Shown here one piece after another: positions 35,817-45,186 of a DNA stretch of 64,000 nt. Position numbers and translations under genes: made by a program. Where the stretch lies: the NCBI RefSeq assembly GCF_019669925.1, contig NZ_AP019779.1, positions 1,901,292 through 1,965,291 of the forward strand, in the 5' to 3' direction. The notes beneath the pieces were generated by a model that saw only the letters and a list, made by a program, of their open reading frames with translations, was not told the origin of the DNA and searched no databases. Origin of the DNA: Methanobrevibacter arboriphilus. Lineage in GTDB: Archaea; Methanobacteriota; Methanobacteria; Methanobacteriales; Methanobacteriaceae. Within the stretch, counting starts at the first letter, position 1; every line of letters begins with the position of its first letter.

Positions 35817-36926
35817 ATGAAATTTTTTGAACATGCTGCAAAAAAATTATTTAAAAAAAATGGGATTAGTATTTTGGAAGGACATGTAGCTTATTCTCCT
35901 GAAGAAGCGATGGAGATTGCTAGTGAGATGGGTGGTTCTGTAGCTTTAAAATCACAAGTTTTAATTGGTGGTAGGGGAAAAGCTGGTGGAATTAAATTTG
36001 CTGATGATCCTGGTGAAGCTTTTGAAATAGCTGGAAATTTGTTAGATATGGAAATTAAGGGTGAAAAGGTAAAACACCTATTGGTTGAAAAAAAAGCAGA
36101 AATCAAAGAAGAGTTCTTTTTAAGTGTTTCTATTGATAGGTCTTCTAAAAAACCTATTATCATGGCTAGTATAGAAGGTGGAGTTGAAATTGAACAATTA
36201 GCTATTGATAATCCTGAAAAAATCATTAAATATCATGTTAATCCTTTAGAAGAATTTTTACCTTATGAAGCAAGAGAAATTGCTCGTAAAATGGGTGTTA
36301 GCTCTGATCTAATTTCTTCTGTTGGCAGTATCATCTGGAAGTTATACAATGTATTTGATAAATATGATGCACAGGTAGCTGAAATTAATCCTCTTATACT
36401 TACAAATGATGGATTGATTGCTGCTGATGCAAAGCTTGAAATTGAAAATGATTCTCTTTTCCGTCATACAGAATTAGCTGAGGCTAATTCATTTAAACCT
36501 AAAGAATTTGCTTTTGTGAAACTTGAAGGGGATATTGCTGTTATTGGAAATGGTGCAGGTCTTACTCTTACTGGCATGGATATGATAAAACTTAATGGTG
36601 GAAATCCTGCTACTTTTTTAGATATTGGTGGTGGGGCATCTGAAAATACTATTAAAAAAGCATTAAATCTTGTTTTAAACTATTCCCCTGTAAAAGTAGT
36701 TTTTTTAAATGTACTTGGGGGAATAACAAGGGCTGATGATGTAGCTAAAGGTGTTATTAAAGCTTTAGATTCTTCAAAAAGGAAGATAAATATTGTAATA
36801 CGTCTTACTGGGACTAATGAGGAAGAAGGTCAAAAAATATTAGAAGAAGCAGGAATACCTTTTGAAATATCAATGGAAAAAGCAGCTAAAAAAGCTGTTG
36901 AAATTAGAAACTCTCTTGTTGAATAG
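35817..36926 (+). CDS. sucC: Succinyl-CoA synthetase (ADP-forming) beta subunit
   Basis: ATP-grasp subunit (369 aa from ATG 35817; an in-frame TTG at 35802 is less likely). It ligates CoA to succinate, feeding the kor enzyme. KFFEHAAKKLFKKNGISI opens the protein, with KSQVLIGGRGKAGGIKFADD (ATP binding), VAEINPLILTNDGL and the C-terminal GGNPATFLDIGGGASENTI and FLNVLGGITRADDVAKG typical of the beta subunit. No sucD gene follows within the window, so the alpha subunit must be elsewhere. Confidence 0.95.
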   Translation: MKFFEHAAKKLFKKNGISILEGHVAYSPEEAMEIASEMGGSVALKSQVLIGGRGKAGGIKFADDPGEAFEIAGNLLDMEIKGEKVKHLLVEKKAEIKEEFFLSVSIDRSSKKPIIMASIEGGVEIEQLAIDNPEKIIKYHVNPLEEFLPYEAREIARKMGVSSDLISSVGSIIWKLYNVFDKYDAQVAEINPLILTNDGLIAADAKLEIENDSLFRHTELAEANSFKPKEFAFVKLEGDIAVIGNGAGLTLTGMDMIKLNGGNPATFLDIGGGASENTIKKALNLVLNYSPVKVVFLNVLGGITRADDVAKGVIKALDSSKRKINIVIRLTGTNEEEGQKILEEAGIPFEISMEKAAKKAVEIRNSLVE

Positions 36927-36958
36927 TTTTAATAATCAAATGATATTTAAAAATATTT

Positions 36959-37050
36959 AAAGGATAATTTATAGGTAATTTAAAATTATTTAAGTATAAT
37001 TTAAAGATAATTAAAGGATAATTTAAAGAAAGGATAATTTAAAGATAGTT
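36959..37050. repeat. Short direct repeats before taw1
   Basis: The word AAAGGATAATTTA appears at ~36959, ~37013 and ~37028, with looser versions between them (AAAGATAATT, AAAGATAGTT). The last unit, AAAGGATATTTT, contains the ribosome site of the next gene, so the array may be a local amplification of the Shine-Dalgarno region. Confidence 0.5.
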
Positions 37051-37062
37051 AAAGGATATTTT

Positions 37063-38010
37063 ATGTCAAATTCACTGAATAATCAAGAAAAAAATGTTTC
37101 TTTATCATTGGAAGATCAAAAAAAATTAGAATATAGTGGGTATCGTTTTCTTGGTAGTAAAGGACATTCTGCTGTTAAAATTTGTCATTGGACTAAAAAA
37201 AGTATTTTGAATGAAGGATTTTGTTATAAAGAAAAATTTTATGGTATTGAAAGTCATAAATGTCTTCAAATGTCTCCTGCAGTGCCTTTTTGCCATCAAA
37301 AGTGTTCTTTTTGTTGGAGGGATCTCTCACTTACAAAAACAGAATGGGTAGGTGATTATGATGATCCTAAAACTATTATTCAAGATGCTATTAATGCTCA
37401 AAATAAACTTCTTTGTGGTTTCTTTGGTAATGATAAAGCAGATAGGAAAAAATTAGAAGAATCTAAGAAACCAAATAATGCAGCTATATCATTAGCTGGA
37501 GAACCTATGTTTTACCCAGACATTAATGAACTTATTGCTGAATTTAAAAAACAGGATTTTACAACATTTTTAGTTAGTAATGGTGTTATGTATGAAAAGT
37601 TGGCTAATCTTCAAAATGAACCAACACAACTATACCTTTCCTTAGATGCACCTGATAAAAAAACTTATGTTGATCTTTGTAATCCTCAAATAAATGATGC
37701 TTGGTTAAATATAAATAAATCACTTGAAACACTAAATAGTTTTGATTCAAGAACATGTATACGAACTACATGTGTAAAGCATAAAAACATGTTTGATCAT
37801 GAAAATTATGCAAAATTAATTGATCTTGCAAATCCAGACTATATAGAAATCAAAGCATATATGTGTGTTGGTTATTCTAGAGATAGACTGACACTTGATA
37901 ATATGCCTACATTTAATGAAGTAATTGATTTTGCTCAGAAAATAGCTGACCTCACTGGAAGAGAAATCACTAATGATTCGGAGATTAGTCGAGTTGTTCT
38001 TTTAGAATAA
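37063..38010 (+). CDS. taw1: 4-demethylwyosine synthase (tRNA-Phe wybutosine pathway)
   Basis: Radical SAM enzyme that builds the tricyclic base imidazo-purine at G37 of tRNA-Phe using pyruvate. 315 aa. The radical SAM cysteines are Cys77, Cys81 and Cys84 in CHQKCSFCWRD. Cysteines in ICHW and HKCLQMSP upstream fit the second cluster of Taw1. GEPMFYPDI, then FLVSNGVM, YLSLDAPDKKTY and IEIKAYMCVGYSR are also characteristic. AAGGAT precedes ATG 37063. A single gene, with a 0.8 kb non-coding stretch after it. Confidence 0.93.
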   Translation: MSNSLNNQEKNVSLSLEDQKKLEYSGYRFLGSKGHSAVKICHWTKKSILNEGFCYKEKFYGIESHKCLQMSPAVPFCHQKCSFCWRDLSLTKTEWVGDYDDPKTIIQDAINAQNKLLCGFFGNDKADRKKLEESKKPNNAAISLAGEPMFYPDINELIAEFKKQDFTTFLVSNGVMYEKLANLQNEPTQLYLSLDAPDKKTYVDLCNPQINDAWLNINKSLETLNSFDSRTCIRTTCVKHKNMFDHENYAKLIDLANPDYIEIKAYMCVGYSRDRLTLDNMPTFNEVIDFAQKIADLTGREITNDSEISRVVLLE

Positions 38011-38826
38011 TGAATGAAAATAATAATATAGCTGAATAATAATATAGATAAAAATATAATAATAAAAGAATAATAGATAGAAAAATAATATTAAATTTTT
38101 AATTAGACCCATATATAATTTTTTAGTATATAGCTATAGCTTTTCAGATTATATATATGGCTTTATATAATTACTATTTAATTTTTTAAATCATTAAAAT
38201 TAAATTAAATTTTTACTTTTTTTAAGTACTCAAATATCTCTTTTTTAACTATAAAAGGTTAATTGAACTTATTTTTTGATAATGTTTTTTATTTATTTTT
38301 TTCTTAAAATTCTTTCTATTTGTCCTTATTTATTTGAAATCTGAATGTTATGGTCCTTTTCATATTTTATTAAAATACTTATTCATAGTCTTTTCATTGT
38401 TTAGAAAGCAAATTTTAATTCCTGTGATTTGTCCTTTATATGTGAAAAAAAGCTTTATTTAACCTTTCTTTCTAAAAAATTTTCAAAACATTTATATACT
38501 ATAGTCTTTTAAATAAAAGATGATAAAAAATGTGGCTTTATAATTTTAAAGTTAGTAATTAAAATCTTGATTTATCAAAATCTAAAATTATAATCTTAAT
38601 AATGTTTAAAATTTTTAGTTGTTTAAAATTTTTAAGTCTAAGTTATGAATTTAAAATTTTAAAATACTCTATAAATTTATATAAATTTTTTTATTATTAA
38701 GAACATTATTTAATTAAAATATTATTCAAGCTTAGATATTATTCTGTATATAATTTTAGGATTGTTTTAAATTATTGAGATTTTTTATTTCTAATGAGTT
38801 GGATTATATAGCTCGGAGGCGGTATA
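38011..38826. other. Long AT-rich spacer with a stem-loop
   Basis: 816 bp without a credible gene. CCATATATAAT (38109-38119) can pair with ATTATATATATGG (38148-38160) with one 2-bp bulge, and the loop contains the palindrome AGCTATAGCT (38132-38141). This may end the taw1 transcript or fold in an RNA. A TATA-like element, ATTTATATACT, lies near 38490. The right end holds GGAGG (38815-38819) for the next gene. Confidence 0.5.
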
Positions 38827-39684
38827 ATTAGTAGATACTCAAAATATGGACCTATAGTTGTAATTATTACAATATTCGCATTAGCTTTAATGGTCTGTGC
38901 AACTCCTTTTGGAGTAAATGTAGATAGTCAAATAAATTCTGAAAAGACATATAATAACGGAATAAAAGCATCTGCAGCTTCAGAAGTCGTTAAAAAGACA
39001 AATAATTCAGATTTAAATAAAAATACAACAAAAACTGTTAAAGTTGTTGTTAAATCTATTAAAATGTCTAAAAGTGACTATAAAGTGATGAAAAGTTCCA
39101 TTAACAAATATAAATCTGCCAATGGTTCCAATCCCGATAGTTATTATTGGAAATCTAAAGCATTAACAATCTATAAAAAAGATTATATTGATGCGATAAG
39201 TAGATATAATAAATTTGTAAAAAATAATAAAGTCGATCCTATTTATGTAAATATTTTCAATTCTGTGAAATATGTAAAATGTACTGAATCTGATAATGAT
39301 GATAAAAAAATTAAAAAATCTTCTAATTTACCGTTAGCAGGGGAATTATCTGGAGTTAAAGGTTTAACAGTTTTACAAAAATATATGAATAGGCATCTTA
39401 ACCATGTAGATGGAGGCCCTTCAACTTTTTCAGGTGTTGTAAAATCAAAAGTTGGAGATTGTTGGGGGTTAGCTGAGTGGGCAGCTAAACAATTAAAAGC
39501 AAATAAATATAAAGTTAGAATTGTTCAAGGTGTAAACTCATATGTTTCAAACCATAGATGGGTTCAAGTAAGGCTTAATGGTAAATGGTTAAACTTTGAA
39601 TCTTCATTAGTTACTAAAAAATATGGAAGTAAAAACTATTCCAAAACATGTGCAAGGTTAAATAAAATCGTTAAAACTTTGTAG
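38827..39684 (+). CDS. Exported transglutaminase-like (pseudomurein endopeptidase-like) protein, non-ATG start
   Basis: No ATG, GTG or TTG with a ribosome site opens this frame. A strong GGAGG at 38815-38819 points to ATT 38827 (or ATA 38824) as start, giving ISRYSKYGPIVVIITIFALA, a complete signal/anchor. The first in-frame ATG (38890) would cut this span in half. Residues ~80-140 have a pattern like pseudomurein-binding repeats (IYKKDYIDAISRYNKF). The catalytic part has Cys212 in GDCWGLAEWA and His243 in SNHRWVQVRLN, followed by LNFESS as the likely third triad position (Glu, where Asp is usual). It probably cuts or remodels the pseudomurein wall. Family C71-like membership is inferred. Confidence 0.75.
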   Translation: MSRYSKYGPIVVIITIFALALMVCATPFGVNVDSQINSEKTYNNGIKASAASEVVKKTNNSDLNKNTTKTVKVVVKSIKMSKSDYKVMKSSINKYKSANGSNPDSYYWKSKALTIYKKDYIDAISRYNKFVKNNKVDPIYVNIFNSVKYVKCTESDNDDKKIKKSSNLPLAGELSGVKGLTVLQKYMNRHLNHVDGGPSTFSGVVKSKVGDCWGLAEWAAKQLKANKYKVRIVQGVNSYVSNHRWVQVRLNGKWLNFESSLVTKKYGSKNYSKTCARLNKIVKTL

Positions 39685-39685
39685 C

Positions 39686-39702
39686 TACTTTGTTACAAAG
39701 TA
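39686..39702 (+). terminator. Palindrome followed by T-rich run
   Basis: TACTTTGT and ACAAAGTA face each other around one T directly after the stop codon (39682-39684), then ATTTTTATAC and further T-rich DNA. It is placed as expected for transcription termination of the preceding gene. In archaea the T-run itself may suffice. Confidence 0.5.
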
Positions 39703-40173
39703 TTTTTATACTTTATTTCTATTTTCAGATTTATATTTTTTATTTAATATTTTTTTATATTTGTATAGAATTTTTTTATAATTGTAAATTTTTTATTTTT
39801 ATAATTGTATTTTTTATATTTTTTTATATTTTTGCTCTTTTTAATTCTATTTTTAAATCTATTTCATTATTTTCATTAGATCTTTCACTTTAGGATAATT
39901 TTTCATGATTTGTTTTAAGTACTGTTTTAAATAATTTCTTTTAGTTATTTATTTTATAAAATAGTTAAATTTAATATAATTAAATTAATATATAATATTT
40001 ATACGAAATACTTTTATTAAATTAATTTAAAAATATATTAAATACAAAAGTTATTAAATACCAAAAATAATCTAAAATATATTATAAATAACAAATAATA
40101 TGATATTTAGGTTTTAATAATTTTTATTTATATTATATTCAAATTTTAATAATTAATTAAGTGAGGAATTTTT
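39703..40173. other. T-rich then A-rich spacer before tpiA
   Basis: 471 bp, no gene. Plus-strand T-runs dominate up to ~39910, typical of a terminator zone. The second half is A/T with TATA-like words near 40080-40100. GTGAGGAA at 40161-40168 is the tpiA ribosome site. Confidence 0.45.
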
Positions 40174-40857
40174 TTGACAATAAATAAAATCAAAACACCA
40201 ATTGTTATTTTAAATTTTAAGACTTATTTAGAATCTAGTGGAGAAAATGCACTTAATTTAGCTAAAGATCTTGAGTCTGCAGCTATTGAATCAGGTATAA
40301 CTATGGCGGCTGCTCCTCAAGCTACAGATATATTTAGAATAACTCAAGAAACTGATGTTCCTATTTTGGCTCAGCATATAGATCCTATAAATCCTGGAGG
40401 ACATACTGGAAGCAATCTTATAGATTGTATGATTGAATCAGGGATAAATGGGACATTATTAAACCATTCTGAAAAAAGAATGAAATTATCTAATATTGAT
40501 GAAGTTATTAAATTATCTAAAGAAAGAGATGTTTTTTCAGTAGTTTGTACTAACAATATTGAAACTAGTGTAGCAGCAGCTACTCTTAATCCAGAATTTG
40601 TTGCTGTTGAGCCTCCAGAACTTATTGGCTCTGGTATTCCTGTGTCTCAAGCTGAACCAGAAATTGTTGAAGGAACTGTATCAAAAGTAAAAAAAATTAA
40701 TAAAAAAACAGAGGTCTTATGCGGTGCTGGAATTTCTACGGGTGATGATATGCGCGCAGCTTTGGATTTAGGAGCATCTGGAGTTCTTCTAGCTTCAGGA
40801 ATAATATTGGCAGATAATCCTAAAGAAGCATTAATAAATTTAGTTAGTAAGATTTAA
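40174..40857 (+). CDS. tpiA: Triosephosphate isomerase (archaeal short form)
   Basis: Interconverts glyceraldehyde 3-phosphate and dihydroxyacetone phosphate. 227 aa, the short archaeal form (bacterial enzymes are ~250). It starts at TTG 40174 after GTGAGGAA. Catalytic residues are seen: Lys in ILNFKTYLES, His in LLNHSEKRM, and Glu in VAVEPPELIGSG. The phosphate-binding end GASGVLLASGI is present. It is the first gene of a pair with pgk, 32 bp apart. Confidence 0.94.
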   Translation: MTINKIKTPIVILNFKTYLESSGENALNLAKDLESAAIESGITMAAAPQATDIFRITQETDVPILAQHIDPINPGGHTGSNLIDCMIESGINGTLLNHSEKRMKLSNIDEVIKLSKERDVFSVVCTNNIETSVAAATLNPEFVAVEPPELIGSGIPVSQAEPEIVEGTVSKVKKINKKTEVLCGAGISTGDDMRAALDLGASGVLLASGIILADNPKEALINLVSKI

Positions 40858-40889
40858 ATTTATTTAATTTTTATAATCTGGAGAATAGA

Positions 40890-42113
40890 ATGACAATTAA
40901 ATTTAATACAATTGATGATTTTGATATTGAGGGTAAAACTGTTCTAGTCAGAGTGGATATTAATTCACCAGTTGATCCTAACTCAGGAATTATCTTAGAT
41001 GACACTCGGATGAAATTACATAGTGAAACACTAAAAGAACTTTCTGATAAAGGTGCTAAAGTTGTTGTTTTAGCTCACCAAAGCCGACCTGGTAAAAAGG
41101 ATTTTACAACACTTGAACAGCATAGTCATGTCCTTTCAAAAAATTTAAATATTGATGTTAAATACATTGACTCAATCTTTTCTCATGAAGCTAAAGAAAC
41201 TATAAAAAACTTAAAAAATAGTGAAATTCTTCTTCTTGAAAATGTTAGATTTTTTTCTGAAGAATCTATTAGTAAATCTCCTGAAGAACAATCTCAGACT
41301 TTAATTCCTCAAAATTTAGCTCCAATAATAGATATCTTTGTAAACGATGCTTTTGCAGCTGCACATAGGTCTCAACCTTCATTAGTTGGATTTGCACCAA
41401 TTTTACCATCTGCAGCAGGTAGGGTAATGGAAAAAGAATTGAAGGTTCTCCAAAATGCTATTGATAATGTTGAACATCCTTGTGTTTTTATTTTGGGTGG
41501 GATGAAGTCTGATGATTCAATTGATGTTATGAAAAATGTTTTAGAAAATGGAACTGCTGATTATGTTTTAACATCAGGACTAGTGGCTAATATTTTACTT
41601 TTGGCTGCAGGATATGATATTGGTAAAGTTAATAAAAAATTTATTAAGGATAGAGATTACTGTTATTTAGTTAAAAAATCTAAAAAACTCATTAAAAAAT
41701 ATGGTTCTAAGATTGTATATCCTAAAGATGTAGCTATTCAAAATAAAGAAGGTTTAAGAGAAGATGTCACTGTTGATAAGATTCCTAATTTCTCTATTTT
41801 TGATATAGGGATTGAATCGATTAAGGATTATGCAAAAATTATTAGAAGTGCAAAAACTATTTTTGCAAATGGCCCTGCAGGAGTATTTGAAGAGTCAAAG
41901 TTTGCAATGGGGACTGAAGATATTTTAAATGCAATAGCTAGCTCTGAAGGTTTTTCTATAATTGGTGGAGGTCATATTGCAGCTGCTACTGTAGCAATGG
42001 GGTTTGAAAATGATGTCAATCATATTAGTAGTGGTGGAGGTGCTTGTATAAATCTTCTTTCTGGTAAAAAATTAGTTGCTGTTGAGGCATTAATAGACTC
42101 TGCTAAAAAATAA
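40890..42113 (+). CDS. pgk: Phosphoglycerate kinase
   Basis: 407 aa. It opens with a short lead, then GKTVLVRVDINSPVDPNSG, the family signature, then DDTRMKLHSETLKEL, LLENVRFFSEE, FVNDAFAAAHRSQPS and the C-terminal nucleotide-binding part FILGGMKSDDSIDVM and FANGPAGVFEESKFAMGT, IIGGGHIAAATVAMGF. GGAGAA precedes ATG 40890. Co-transcribed with tpiA, so two consecutive triose-phosphate steps are linked. The 3' end converges on thiE. Confidence 0.95.
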   Translation: MTIKFNTIDDFDIEGKTVLVRVDINSPVDPNSGIILDDTRMKLHSETLKELSDKGAKVVVLAHQSRPGKKDFTTLEQHSHVLSKNLNIDVKYIDSIFSHEAKETIKNLKNSEILLLENVRFFSEESISKSPEEQSQTLIPQNLAPIIDIFVNDAFAAAHRSQPSLVGFAPILPSAAGRVMEKELKVLQNAIDNVEHPCVFILGGMKSDDSIDVMKNVLENGTADYVLTSGLVANILLLAAGYDIGKVNKKFIKDRDYCYLVKKSKKLIKKYGSKIVYPKDVAIQNKEGLREDVTVDKIPNFSIFDIGIESIKDYAKIIRSAKTIFANGPAGVFEESKFAMGTEDILNAIASSEGFSIIGGGHIAAATVAMGFENDVNHISSGGGACINLLSGKKLVAVEALIDSAKK

Positions 42114-42215
42114 ATTTATTCTTTAATTACTCTTATAATTACTATTTTAAATACAATATTATTATTTCAAATTAAAACTATTATTATTTTAACTACAAAA
42201 TAATTATTATTTTAA

Positions 42216-42857
42216 TTATAAATGATCATATTCTTTTTTTAATCTTGTTGCTGATTTTTTAGGATCCATACTATTCATAATAGCAGAAACAACAGAAATT
42301 CCTTTAATATCTGTATCTTTTAAGGAATTAATATTATTTTCGTTTAATCCTCCAATAGCAACTACTGGAATATTAACTTTATTTATAATCTCTTTAAGAT
42401 AGCTCATATCTATACATTCTGCTTCTTTTGTATCAGTTGGAAATATAGCTCCACTTCCAATATAATCTGCACCATGCTTTTCAGCAGTTAATGCATCTGA
42501 AATTGTAGCTGCAGATACTCCTAATATTTTATCTTCTCCAACCATTTTTCTAGCTATATTTGCAGGCATATCACTTTGACCTACATGAACTCCATCTGCA
42601 TCTATAGCTAATGCAATATCTAATCTATCATTTATTATTAATGGAATATCATACTTAGAAGTTAAATTTTTAAGTTTTAAAGCTATATCATAAAATTTTC
42701 CAGTAGGAGTATCTTTTTCTCTTAACTGAACAATTGTAACTCCTCCTAAAATACTTTCTTCGACAATTTTTAAAAATTCTTCATCCTTTTTATTATTTCT
42801 GTCTGTAACAAGATACAATGAGTAATTAGGTTTAGTTGTATATTCAAGCTTATCCAT
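42216..42857 (-). CDS. thiE: Thiamine-phosphate synthase
   Basis: Joins HMP pyrophosphate to thiazole phosphate to make thiamine phosphate. 213 aa from ATG 42857, which follows AGGTGGGA; a GTG at 42866 overlaps that site. SLYLVTDRN, TIVQLREKDTPTGKF, INDRLDIALAIDADGVHVGQSD, the GSGAIFPTDTK phosphate loop and VAIGGLNENNI are all family segments. It follows thiM after 82 bp on the same strand. Thiamine diphosphate is the cofactor of the nearby kor enzyme. Confidence 0.95.
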   Translation of the reverse strand: MDKLEYTTKPNYSLYLVTDRNNKKDEEFLKIVEESILGGVTIVQLREKDTPTGKFYDIALKLKNLTSKYDIPLIINDRLDIALAIDADGVHVGQSDMPANIARKMVGEDKILGVSAATISDALTAEKHGADYIGSGAIFPTDTKEAECIDMSYLKEIINKVNIPVVAIGGLNENNINSLKDTDIKGISVVSAIMNSMDPKKSATRLKKEYDHL

Positions 42858-42939
42858 TCGTCCCACCTATTAAATAGCTAAATATTTTATACATTTTTAG
42901 TTCAGTATTTTATATAATTTTATTATAATTCATATAGCT

Positions 42940-43821
42940 TTATTCTAATTTATATAGCTTTATTTTTTCTTCAATTGTTTGTTCATCTATCTTATACAAA
43001 TAATCAACTAAATTTGCTCTGAAAGTTCCAGTTCCAGAATTTTCTTTTTCAACTTCCTGACCTGCTAGTTCACCAGCTATTCCCATAATTGTTGTACCTG
43101 CTATTCCTCCAATAAAAGAATCATTAACACCGCAAAATGCCCCAATAATTGAAGTTAGCATACATCCACTTCCAGTTATTTTTGGCATTAGTGGGTCTCC
43201 ATTTTCACAAGCATAAGTAGTATTTCCATTGGAAATTATGTCTATAGCTCCACTAGCTATTATAATAATATTTAATTTTTTTGCTAATGCTTTTACAATT
43301 GTTCCATTATTATTTAGATTTGTTTTTGTTATTTCATCATCTTCTGAAACGTCTACTCCTTTGCTTTTAGCTTTATTCAGTGTTAATATTTCATCTAATT
43401 CTACTAATCTTGCTATAGCTTTTATTTCAGACATATTTCCTCTAATAACATCTATTTTAGAATCATTAATCAGTTTAAGAACAAGATTATTTCTAAGCTC
43501 AGTTACACCTACAGCCACAGGATCTAAAACAATAGGGGTATTAGTTTCCATCCCATGCTTACTTCCAATTATCATAGCTTCTATTTGGCTTTGACTCATT
43601 TTCCCTATATTTATAACTAATGTATCTGCTATTTCAACAAATTCTTCAACTTCTTCAGGATCATCTGCCATCATAGGTGATCCTCCGATAGCTAGAACAG
43701 CATTTGCACAATCATTAATTGTAACATAATTTGTTATACAATGTGTAAGTGGAGTATTGTTTTTTACATTCTCCAATGCGTGTATAATATCTTTTATAAT
43801 TTTAGAATTAGCTTTAATCAT
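42940..43821 (-). CDS. thiM: Hydroxyethylthiazole kinase
   Basis: Phosphorylates 4-methyl-5-hydroxyethylthiazole for salvage into thiamine. 293 aa, slightly longer than the common ~265. TPLTHCITNYVTINDCANAV, LAIGGSPMMADDPEEVEEF, VLDPVAVGVTELR, VIRGNMSEIKAI and ITGSGCMLTSIIGAFCGVN are typical ribokinase-fold ThiM segments. GTGAT precedes ATG 43821. Operon with thiE. Regulatory repeats may lie upstream; no TPP riboswitch was seen. Confidence 0.94.
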   Translation of the reverse strand: MIKANSKIIKDIIHALENVKNNTPLTHCITNYVTINDCANAVLAIGGSPMMADDPEEVEEFVEIADTLVINIGKMSQSQIEAMIIGSKHGMETNTPIVLDPVAVGVTELRNNLVLKLINDSKIDVIRGNMSEIKAIARLVELDEILTLNKAKSKGVDVSEDDEITKTNLNNNGTIVKALAKKLNIIIIASGAIDIISNGNTTYACENGDPLMPKITGSGCMLTSIIGAFCGVNDSFIGGIAGTTIMGIAGELAGQEVEKENSGTGTFRANLVDYLYKIDEQTIEEKIKLYKLE

Positions 43822-43862
43822 TTTATCACATTATTTATATTATAATCTATAATAATTTTATA

Positions 43863-43925
43863 TCTATTCTAACAGTTTTATAATCTATTCTAATAACATT
43901 ATAGTCTATTCTATTAATTTTATAA
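43863..43925. repeat. Three direct repeats with 21-bp period upstream of thiM
   Basis: TCTATTCTA starts at 43863, 43884 and 43905, each followed by a similar A/T-rich 12-mer ending TATAA or TATAG. The 21-bp spacing is two helical turns, so the motifs face the same side of the DNA. The array lies 42-104 bp upstream of the thiM start on its promoter side and could be an operator for a thiamine-responsive repressor or activator. Function is inferred. Confidence 0.5.
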
Positions 43926-44351
43926 TATATTATTAATACTTTTGTAATATATTACAATAATTTATTCTATTAACTTTGTTAACTATTGTTATTTTTTAAT
44001 TATATTTTTTATATTCTTTGTTAATAAATATTGATAATTTTTATATGAATTTTCATTCTTTATTAGGATGTTTTTTTATGTCCTTAACTGTTAATTCTAT
44101 GGTTATTGCTTGTAAATTTAGAGTTAATATGCTAATATAATTTAATAGATACTAAAATAATTTAATAAATTAATATATTAACATTTAAAGTTATTAGAAT
44201 AAAATATAATAATATTTATATGCTTGTTTAATAAAATATTATTTTGATAATGTTTTTACAAGAATTACAAGTTTTAGTAATATCTTATACTTGTATATTA
44301 TAAATAATTATTTTTACTATTTTAAAAAGAAATGTTAAAGTTATAAATTTA

Positions 44352-44365
44352 GAAAAGTATTTAAG
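44352..44365 (+). promoter_or_regulatory. BRE/TATA promoter of tRNA-Thr
   Basis: GAAAAGTATTTAAG gives an A-rich BRE-like flank and a TATA box (44358-44365). About 25 bp downstream is TGATGTTGC, a likely initiator near 44387, giving a ~30-nt 5' leader. The same GAAAA-GTATA pattern precedes tRNA-Pro and tRNA-Lys. Confidence 0.6.
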
Positions 44366-44415
44366 CTAAAATAAACTAAAAGAGTGATGTTGCATTATTA
44401 AATGATGTAAACATG

Positions 44416-44490
<75 letters not shown>

Positions 44491-44593
44491 TTCAAAACTA
44501 TTATCATATATGTTAAATTGAAATATATTGTCTTTTTAACTAATATCTTATTTAAAGAATTTTTTTATCTATGATATAATATGGATTGAATTC

Positions 44594-44717
44594 TATAAAT
44601 TCTTAGATTTTTATAAGCTATTATACCTTTATAGATTATTGGATTTTATAGATTCTTAGATTTTTATAGAATATTAAATTTTAATATTAGATTTTTATAA
44701 ATTCTTAGACTTTTATA
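44594..44717. repeat. Three copies of a 22-bp palindromic repeat
   Basis: TATARATTCTTAGAYTTTTATA occurs at 44594-44615, 44647-44668 and 44696-44717, spaced 53 and 49 bp. Each unit is itself nearly palindromic (TATAAA..TCTTAGA..TTTATA), like a protein-binding site. It lies between tRNA-Thr and tRNA-Pro. No other copy was noticed in the window. Confidence 0.6.
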
Positions 44718-44796
44718 AATATTTCTTTCAATATTTGTTGTAATAAACTTTAAAAAATTAAATAGGTAAATATTATTGTAAAAATTGTTAAGATAT

Positions 44797-44840
44797 GAAA
44801 AAGTATATATATGATTAAATTTAACATACTATAATGTGCT
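44797..44840 (+). promoter_or_regulatory. Promoter of the tRNA-Pro/tRNA-Tyr unit
   Basis: GAAAAAGTATATATATG (44797-44813) is a strong BRE/TATA element. Centred ~27 bp downstream is ACTATAATGTGCTG (44828-44841), the likely start-site region. A transcript from here would carry an ~80-nt leader before tRNA-Pro and run on into tRNA-Tyr. Confidence 0.55.
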
Positions 44841-44910
44841 GGGTGATAGAGTTTTGATTTGTATAATTCAAACAAATTATCCTAACATAACGAATAGTTT
44901 AAATTAAATA

Positions 44911-44995
<85 letters not shown>

Positions 44996-44999
44996 AATG

Positions 45000-45073
<74 letters not shown>

Positions 45074-45186
45074 TTTTATATTAAAGCATTAAAATTTAAA
45101 TTGAATATAAAGATTCAAATTCAATACTGATTAATTATTAAGATAATTGTGCTATTTTATTTGAAATTTATATAAAACCATAAGCT

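Noticed and set aside
38515-38545. C-box-like GATGATA near 38520 as an sRNA gene
   Set aside because: The C box is imperfect and no D box or stem follows.
39690-39893. Open frame of 67 codons rich in Phe, Ile and Tyr after the transglutaminase-like gene
   Set aside because: It is a translation of T-rich terminator-zone DNA, has no ribosome site, and its composition is that of random T-rich sequence.
43822-44000. TPP riboswitch upstream of thiM
   Set aside because: None of the conserved thi-box words (such as CTGAGA with ACCTGAT spacing) could be found on the minus strand.
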